Shown here: positions 57,108-64,000 of the stretch, piece after piece
Position numbering within the stretch: the first letter of the stretch is position 1
Layout: each line of letters begins with the position of its first letter
Origin: Clytia hemisphaerica
Taxonomy: Eukaryota; Cnidaria; Hydrozoa; Leptothecata; Clytiidae
Length of the DNA stretch: 64,000 nucleotides
Direction: 5' to 3'
NCBI GenBank assembly: GCA_902728285.1
Contig: CACVBU010001358.1
Location: 1,807,419 to 1,871,418, forward strand
Position numbers and translations under genes: made by a program
The notes under the pieces: generated by a model
Database searches by the model: none
What the model saw: only the letters and a program-made list of their open reading frames with translations
Told to the model about the DNA's origin: nothing

Positions 57108-57233
57108 GACCCTGCTGGCGCACCGGACAGTCCAGTGTGTTTGTCCGGTGCCAGAAAAGTATCCCTCAGCCTCACTGCACCCACCGGACAGTCCAGTGTG
57201 TTTGTCCGGTGCCAAAAAAGTATCCCTCAGCCA
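57108..57233 (+). repeat. CACCGGACAGTCC repeat, copies 2 and 3 in tandem
   Basis: Two units (57108-57170 and 57180-57233) of CACCGGACAGTCCAGTGTGT ... AGTATCCCTCAGCC, matching 22703-22766. The second begins after CTGCACC rather than the full left flank. Confidence 0.8.
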
Positions 57234-57244
57234 AAAGTAGGATT

Positions 57245-57450
57245 TCTGAAATAGTCTAAAGGGGTCAATTTTTGCTTAGTAGCCTATATTTATATCTAGC
57301 CTATCACTATATCTGCAAAACTACTTGAGATATCAAGGTGAAATTTTCAGGGTCTTATTTTCTTGTGTGATAGATCATTTGGTCTAAATTTCAGCAAAAT
57401 CCAAGAGGGTGAGGTATCACACCCTAAAGACTCTGAAAAAAATGGCTCTT
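57245..57450 (-). repeat. diverged inverted relative of part of the 2.5-kb hAT-like element
   Basis: Reverse complement matches about 26700-26885: GATACCTCANCCTCTT, ATGATCTATCACACAAGAAA, TTTCANNTTGATATCTCAAG. Flanking DNA adds TGTCCCGTCCGCAACA direct and inverted copies (about 57595-57775), so more of a related element may lie here. Confidence 0.7.
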
Positions 57451-58289
57451 GATTTCTCATTTTTGAGACATCTTTAATGTTCTAACTGTATCATCAAGTC
57501 AATAAACTATAGGGAACTACAAGCTTTTTGCAGCAGTATTCTTCCTCTTGACTTTACATGTATATACTGGCTATGAGTGAAAAACTTTTTGTCCTGTCCG
57601 CAACAAAGTGTCCCGTCCGCAACATTTTTCTCAAGATTGGGGCTGTAACAAATAAATTCTATAACACTCCAAGGAAGGCTATTTAGTAAACTTCACAAAA
57701 ATGTAGAGTTCTTAGAAATTGTATTTGCCAAATTTGAGTCATGGGTCCTCAAAAAGTGCCTGTTGCGGACGGGACATTGTATGATTTTTCTTCAACTCAC
57801 CCATTTACAACTGAACTTTTTCAAGTTTCTAATGCACTTTGGCACTGCATTGACAGTCTAAACTTAAACTCCTATACCAGGATTAGAAACTAGGCTAGTT
57901 TTACCTCTTTTATTATTTCCTTTACAACAATACAATGCTCACAAGTTGACACAACACATGTGTACATGTACAAGTAATCCCTAAGAGAAGTGTTTATAGA
58001 AATCTGCAACAAAAACGAAAGTGGTCTGTCTCTTCTACTGATTGCTTCCCAGTGCTCCTTTGCAGCTGTTTATCAAATTTCCACCAATGAGGTTGCCCCA
58101 TTTCAAACGGCCCTTCTTTTTGGCACCCGTGGCCTTTCAGTGCCTTGCACAACGGGCGAACTGTAAAATCCCACCCTTCATATATTTTTTTCAATCCGTG
58201 ATCCTAAGGCTTAGGTTTTTCCTCATCTTCAATTCACTGAAGAAAGCGGGAATTTGATGCAAGAGTTAGATTGTCAACAAAGTGCCGTA

Positions 58290-58570
58290 AAAAATCATTG
58301 AATAAAAGAAGAACTTTAAATCTTAAATATTTTTATTTTGAAGAATAGTTGCAAAAAAGTGAAACATAGTTTCATTTTTTATTGCATTATTCGAAATTGG
58401 GGATTTGGAAAGTATTCTATGTTTAGTTTTTTGCACAAACCTCTGTAACTATGGGCGAGCACCCCGTTGCTAAGATGTTGGCTTGAAATCGAAAATGAAA
58501 TCACTCAAAACAAAAGTAAAATCGGCCTGTAATCTTGATATACCAGTTTAAGTCTACACTGACTGAACAG
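58290..58570 (+). repeat. dispersed repeat, copy 2 (partner at 31230-31490)
   Basis: Same block order as the partner: TTGAATAAAAGAAGAACTTT, AAAAAGTGAAACAT, TTCTATGTTTAGTTTTTTGC, CTATGGGCGAGCACC. Confidence 0.7.
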
Positions 58571-59141
58571 CTTTGCACCCTGTTTTGCTAAGGTGCTGTC
58601 ATGTAATTTCGAATTAGCAGATCTCAATTTAGGAGGCTGAAGTTTGCTATTTGAAAGAAATTATAAAAACTAACAAATATTTTCATAGAGAGCAAGCCCA
58701 ATAGCTTGTATCCTAAATTTAATCAAAAGGTAAAGGTGCGCCTTACAGTTAATGCGACTCTCAAACTCCATCCCTGACCCTTACTGGTAATAAACTAATA
58801 TCCTCTATAGCTCAAAATGACAGGTAAGGAAAAAATAGAAAAACTTCATTTTTAGAGGTTCTGTTTTTTACATTTAATTTTCAGTCTGTTGGATGTAAAG
58901 ACAAAAAGGGTATGGCTGAGATAAAAAAATCTGACTATCATGTGACCCTAGAATGGCTAGATCATAGCTTGCTTATTTGAATTTGATACGTTTGCCATAT
59001 TAAGTTGTTGAAAAAAGATTACAACATTTGTTTTATAAATTCAAGATGATGGCAAAATATCGAAAAGCTTTTGCTTGAATTTTTAAAACAAATGTTGTTA
59101 TCTTTTTTCATCAACTTGCTTATATCTTCAATTTATTTTAG

Positions 59142-59363
59142 GGTCTTTTTGTTGGTGCCAACTCAGGAAGGGTTTACATTTGTGGGCAAGCAGATGATTT
59201 TTCACAACAAAAATGCGTTTGTGTTGCACCTAGCCTTTATCAGTTGATCTGGAAAGGTCCTGAGCAACCTGTTCAATACAAACCAGCTTGTATGTCCAAT
59301 GGATGCTATGGGTGCTTTGATCCTGTCATGAGACATCGCTTGTTTAGATTCAAACAATTTTAA
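59142..59363 (+). CDS. probable terminal exon of the unidentified gene
   Basis: After the acceptor ATTTATTTTAG (ending 59141) a phase-0 frame runs 73 codons to TAA 59361-59363. It reads GLFVGANSGRVYICGQADDF at first, then a Cys-rich part with KCVCVAP and NGCYGCFDP, ending LFRFKQF. Seven Cys residues and ordinary codon use suggest real coding, and the phase fits the 55212 donor. Not recognised. It could belong to a different transcript. Confidence 0.45.
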   Translation, partial: GLFVGANSGRVYICGQADDFSQQKCVCVAPSLYQLIWKGPEQPVQYKPACMSNGCYGCFDPVMRHRLFRFKQF

Positions 59364-60691
59364 ACCCTTTATCAACTCTTTACTAGAGTTACTAAGATTT
59401 GAGCGCAATTTTTTGATCAATTTTTGATTCACCAGATTGGATTTTTAAGTTTTAGCATTGTTTGGTGAGTTATCATACCATCATAAACTGATTTTTAGAG
59501 ATTATTTATTAATTATATAAATTCTTTTTGGAATTTTATCCTATAATTTTAAAATCCCATTACCAATTTATGTGTTTTGTTAAAATTTTGTCAGTTCTTT
59601 TGCATTCATTTTTACATTTTCATATGTAATTTTTCATTTTGGCAATCTGAAAACATTTGTATATTTAAAGGTTGTACAATAATTTATCTTGTGAAGTAAT
59701 TTAATTTAACAATGGAGAAAAAGAATTACCTTAAATTTTCTGCCTCAATTGCTGCAGCTTCATTGAGGCTTTTTCGTGAATGCTACAATCATGGTCGAAA
59801 TAAATTTAGATTTTTTGTTTTAAGGTTTTTCAGAATTTAGAGCTCTGACGAGAATTGCTATTTTAGTACTTCCACTTTCTTTCATTGGATATTTCGATTT
59901 TAGAGGCGTTCAATAGCTTCTAGGTTATATTCCAAGCCTTATTGGAACAATTCTGATATTTTTAATCCAGAGATCCTAAGGTCGTAAGTCGAGTCTCTCA
60001 TGTTAAAGCTCAGAGTTAAAACTCTACTTTCCAACTGTAGTTTATACACACTTAAAAATTATTTATGGTGTTCACAATTTTTTTTAATATTTTGTCCATG
60101 ATTGTAGGTTTTTATGGGGAAATACAGGTTATGTGACTTTTAAATCAATTAGATCATGCTTTTTTCAACTAGCAGCAGTGTTATCAATGTATATACAGGT
60201 CAGAGGATTTCCTCTATTAGTACCATTCTTTAATCTATTGGGTCTGATTGAGCTGTACTCAAAAGAGTTTAACTCTTTGTTGGGCCTAAGAAGGATCGTT
60301 GTTATCCTGTTGAATGGTGTCTGACATGGATAGCCCCTCAAATTTTGTTATGAATGGCAAAATATATTTGAGAGAAAATATATTGTGATGCCCAAATGGT
60401 ATAAGAGCATTACATGACAAAACTCTCAAAAAGCCTTTTCCTCTAAAAGTAAGAGCAATGTGATTTAAAAATTAGTTCTCAGGAAATAAACAACTTTTCA
60501 TTAATCTCTCAATTTTCAGGAATAGATGTTGCATCCTCATTTTCCATCATTCCAGTTCAATTTGAGGATTTACGGCACAATGAAACTTGAGTTTCATAAA
60601 CATTTCCCCTGCAAACATCCATGCTTTTATTTTTTTTACTGGTATTTATTTCCATTTTAGTTAAAAAAAATGTACACAGATAAAAACAACT
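59364..60691. other. short intergenic stretch before B4GAT1
   Basis: AT-rich, no supported gene. An acceptor-like TTTTAG at about 60660 precedes the B4GAT1 start, so part of this may be intron or 5' UTR of that gene. Confidence 0.5.
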
Positions 60692-63691
60692 ATGAAAAAA
60701 TTATGGAGATTCAAACTGAAATATTTGCTTTTAATTTCAACATTGATTACTTTAGTGTTGCTGTATAACTGGGCAAAGGCTTCTAACAAGGTATACAATA
60801 CTTAGTATTTTGTTTATCCCAAAAGTATTTGTAATATAGTTGGGCTAGAGCCTTTTGTATTTCTTTCTGTATGTCCCAAATATTTTAGGGCAGCTTTGAG
60901 AACGGTCTCATAAATACCTGGGGTGTTGTTTTTACTTTTTATAAACTTTGATTTTTAGGGTCTGGGGAGCTTGGGTTTTTTCACTATTACTATGTCTGCA
61001 CCTTTGAATAGAAAAATATTAAAGTTGGGACTGTGTTGTGCACTTTCTACTATTTTTAAAGAGTTTTTTGTTTCTGTTTTTTGTTTTGTTGGCAAAACCG
61101 TCCATGTTTTGCTTTCTTATCACAGAGGCCAATTTGCTTAAACAGAGGCTGTCAGTTTATTTAACAATGTCTTAAATTTCATTTACACAAAAGTTGCTTA
61201 TAATCAATCAATTTGTATACCAAAGTCTGCCTCAATATAATTTGCAGCGGAGACAAAAAGGCTGTAACTCTTGATAGAATAATTCGAAATAGATAGCAGT
61301 TCTGTGCTTGTTAAAAAGATAATTTGGTGTAGAATTATTATCATAAAAGAAAAAATTCAAAAAATGGAAAAACGAAGGATGAAAAACGAAGAAGAAGAAA
61401 ATCAACTTCTTGTAGAATAACGCTATGATCTTCATGTTTATATCAGAAATTCTTTAATCTTAGAACATCATAAAATGCGAAAAAAAATCAAAAAAATATT
61501 CATTCAGTCAAATAATACAGTTTAAAACTCTACCCTGATTGACTTAAGAAAGGGCTCTTTTTGATATTTTTTGATTGTTTTTGAAGTCAATCAGTGATAA
61601 AATTTGGACTATCTTTCGATGGAATAAATTTCTTTGAAAATTTTTTTCATATTAATGATGTTCTAAGATAATTATAACACAATTATTAGTTGATTTTCTT
61701 CTTCTTCATTTTTATAATCTTCACTTTCCGATCTTTTTTGAGATTTTTCTTTATGATAATATTCCACTCCTTTTTATCTTTTCAACAAGCACAAAACTGC
61801 TAACTAATTCGAATTTTGTCAAAAGTGATAGCCTTTTATGTCTCTTCAAATTATATTGAGACAGACTTTATTTTGATGGGAATGAACTTACAAATTGAAA
61901 ATTTACGTAGCTCTAGAAATAATTTATCTTTAGATAATCGTCAATGTGGACCTTCGTCTGAATTTTATGGATCTTCCTGAAACAAGGGATAGACATTACA
62001 AGATTTGGAATAGTCTATACTCAGTTTTTGATGGAAAAGAGGAATCTGGTTCAACCAATATCAATGCTGGAATTGCTACACAAACATCTTTGAATCATCT
62101 CCACAATTTAATCACACTTGTTGATGCATGGAATGGCCCGATCTCAGTAGGTATTGTTTATCAATCTTTTTCTCTGTTTCTCAAGTTATATAAGAAGAGG
62201 CATCTTTGATTTGAAACTTTCTCTAATAATTGTTTTTCTATTTCATTGCAGGAGTGTTCACGCCCGGTCGTTTGTTACCTGATACTTTACAACACATCAA
62301 ACAGCTGATTTTATGTCACCCAAAGATCTCACAATATGTAACATTTAACCTGCTGCTTCCCTTGTCTCACCCTCCTGAGGACCCAATATTGATGTTTTCT
62401 ATCACTGCAGTTGATAAATGTAATAATTTACATTTGGATGCAAGACCTTTGAAACAAACTGAAGATAATTATGATAATTCTAAGGTAGTTTTTGAAAACA
62501 TTCAAACATTATTTATATAGAGAGAAAGCATTTGAAATATTTTCCTTGATAAATCTTACAAGTGATAACCATTAAGAATAATATTGTCTATATTTAAAAA
62601 TTTTCAAAAAGTTTCAAATACTTTGTAGTCTACAAACTGCTGGCTCGATTTTTAGTAAGAATGAATCAAACGAACTAAATTGCACAAATCAAATAAGTTC
62701 CTTTTTCCATGCTTGCAGATTGTATATCCTGTCAATGCTTTGCGTAACATTGCTGTGAAAAACCTTCAAACATCTCATGTTTTCATGATTGATATTGATA
62801 TGCTGCCAAGTAAAGGATTACGTCATTATTTGAAAACAACAAACCTTTTATACCATGATGAAATGCAAGGTACAGGCCATTAATCAAGTTGACCAAGTAG
62901 ATGATGCCTATCCTGTGTTTGTCTATTTTGAAAGCCCATAACATACCATGTTATTGAGTTACATGTTTTTTTTTTATAAGCATTGCACTTATAAGCATAT
63001 CTAGGCTTGGATATGGGAAAAATTAAGCATATGGCAAGCATTACTTGAGCTTACGAAAAATGTTTTTTCCCTGATTTTGGCTCTTTTTTGGCTGGAATTT
63101 TACGGATTTTCAGTATTTCCCTAAATTTATGCTTTGGATTTAAGCATCCCCAAGCATTTTTCAGCCTTATTAAGCTTTCGACCTAAGCATCTCTGAGCCT
63201 GTTTTCGGATTTTTGTATGCTTATAAAAAAGAACATGTAACCAACTGAAAAAGTAAACCCAATTATAATTTTGGATTGTAAGTAATTTTCCTGCAAATTA
63301 AAATATTTATTAGATTGAAAAACAAATAGAAACCTGAGATCTCTGATTTATACTCCCTAACATCAACAGAAGTAATACACAAAATGAGCTCTTTTTGAAT
63401 CTGTAGTTCCAATTAGTAAATTTCATCCATTTAGAGCATTCATATCATTGAAACGCTGTGTTTATGAATTTTGACCTTGAATTCTATTTACGATAAGTTT
63501 ACCTCAAATTTTTACTGTCTCCCTTTTTATTCAGCGTTTGTGATTCCAGCTTTTGAAGTGAAAACAGAATCGAATATTCCAGACAATAAAGAGCAACTTC
63601 TTCAAAAATGGGAGAAAGAAGATGCAAGACCATTCTATTACACGGTCTGTTGGAAATGCCAGAAGAATACGAACTATAAACGATGGAGATT
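60692..63691 (+). CDS. B4GAT1: B4GAT1-type beta-1,4-glucuronyltransferase, 5' part (runs off the right edge)
   Basis: Exons 60692-60790, 61934-62150, 62252-62484, 62719-62869 and 63535-63691 chain in phase; the last ends in phase 2 and the gene continues. The start codon is the one followed by a short basic stretch and a hydrophobic signal anchor (KKLWRFKLKYLLLISTLITL, residues 2-21 and on to about 25), giving a type II Golgi protein. The GT49 domain has WNGPISVGVF, YPVNALRNIA, a DxD motif in FMIDIDMLPSKGL (D208, D210; metal and UDP-sugar binding in the family), VIPAFEV, and RPFYYTVCWKCQKNTNYKRW, which parallels human B4GAT1 ([20 protein letters not shown], as remembered) more than LARGE. Known role: adds glucuronate to the xylose primer on alpha-dystroglycan so that LARGE can extend it. 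I could not place the next exon: the acceptor at 63779 is in phase but reaches a stop after about 20 codons. Confidence 0.88.
60892..60985 (+). repeat. single decayed unit of the alpha-actinin 156-bp repeat
   Basis: TTTTAGGGCAGC, AATACCTGGGGTGTTGTTTT, AACTTTGATTTTTAGGGTCT and GGGGAGC follow the order of the unit at 48800-49512, in the same orientation. A CTTTCTGTATGT stretch just upstream recalls the microsatellite ahead of the array. It lies in B4GAT1 intron 1. Confidence 0.7.
62958..63241. repeat. 284-bp AAGCAT-rich MITE in a B4GAT1 intron
   Basis: Ends GTTACATG ... TTTATAAGCAT and ATGCTTATAAA ... CATGTAAC are inverted over about 27 bp with one or two indels. The interior is rich in AAGCAT. 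A relative lies in the SLC25 intron at 17095-17310. Confidence 0.8.
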
Positions 63692-64000
63692 GTAAGCTCA
63701 AATTTTACTTTCACGCTTTTTTAGTTTTAACTTCTCATTATAAAGGTATAGAGTGATCAAATTCCAAGTTTTGTTTCAGCTCAGCTTTCTGTCTGCCAAG
63801 AGAAGCTGTTATTTTAGGTCGTTTAGACTTTTCTGGTCCCAGTCATCGAGCTTGAATGGCCAGACAAGAATCTTTATAATCTTTCTCGAGCAGGAAAAAT
63901 TGAAGCTTTAAGGCCGGACTCCACTTTCGCGCAAAACGGGCGACAGTTTTTTTTTAACCTTTTTTGCCTGAAGAAAAATTTAAAAAAAAGTTGAAGGAAG

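Noticed and set aside
57994-58257. Open frames on both strands of 66-71 codons
   Set aside because: No acceptor or donor in phase with the unidentified gene at 54838-59363 and no family resemblance.
63780-63859. Candidate next B4GAT1 exon after the acceptor at 63779
   Set aside because: It is in phase but reaches a stop after about 20 codons and does not resemble the family after NYKRW; the true next exon is probably beyond the window.

Overview
The window is nuclear DNA from an animal, most likely a marine invertebrate. Genes have many short exons with GT-AG introns, intergenic DNA is AT-rich, and small inverted-repeat elements are dense, several ending in long G/C runs. The gene set (SCYL1, an SLC25A29-like carrier, a ceramide phosphoethanolamine synthase-like enzyme, one alpha-actinin, B4GAT1) fits a metazoan outside the vertebrates. 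I cannot name the phylum. All recognised genes lie on the + strand.

Layout. 87-7879: 3' part of SCYL1 (14 exons; the kinase N-terminus is off the left edge). 7880-16950: no recognised gene, but a chain of short phase-compatible open exons at 11315-12944 and a possible terminal exon at 14373-14491 deserve transcript data. 16951-19086: complete SLC25A29-like carrier (4 exons, 288 aa). 19087-33966: gene-poor and repeat-rich; a composite fold-back block at about 23.98-28.54 kb holds two nested insertions whose empty sites can be read from sister copies in this window. 33967-39783: CDP-alcohol phosphotransferase of CPES type (4 exons, 353 aa). 42460-53019: complete alpha-actinin (16 exons, 879 aa). 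54838-59363: an unrecognised gene with one good first coding exon and a probable terminal exon. 60692-63691 and beyond: 5' part of B4GAT1, running off the right edge.

The genes show no functional clustering; they look like ordinary unlinked housekeeping and structural genes: COPI/Golgi traffic, mitochondrial transport, sphingolipid synthesis, actin cross-linking and Golgi glycosylation. The most unusual structure is in SCYL1. The 3' end of one exon, its 5' splice site and some intron are tandemly repeated ten times with a 77-bp period, giving ten consecutive candidate donor sites. The rest of the interest lies in non-autonomous DNA transposons: two copies of a TA-flanked 227-229 bp MITE and a 2.5-kb hAT-like insertion all sit in copies of the same host repeat, and a 156-bp minisatellite in alpha-actinin has a lone relative in B4GAT1. 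All exon boundaries were read by eye from splice consensus, phase and remembered family sequences; no search was run.
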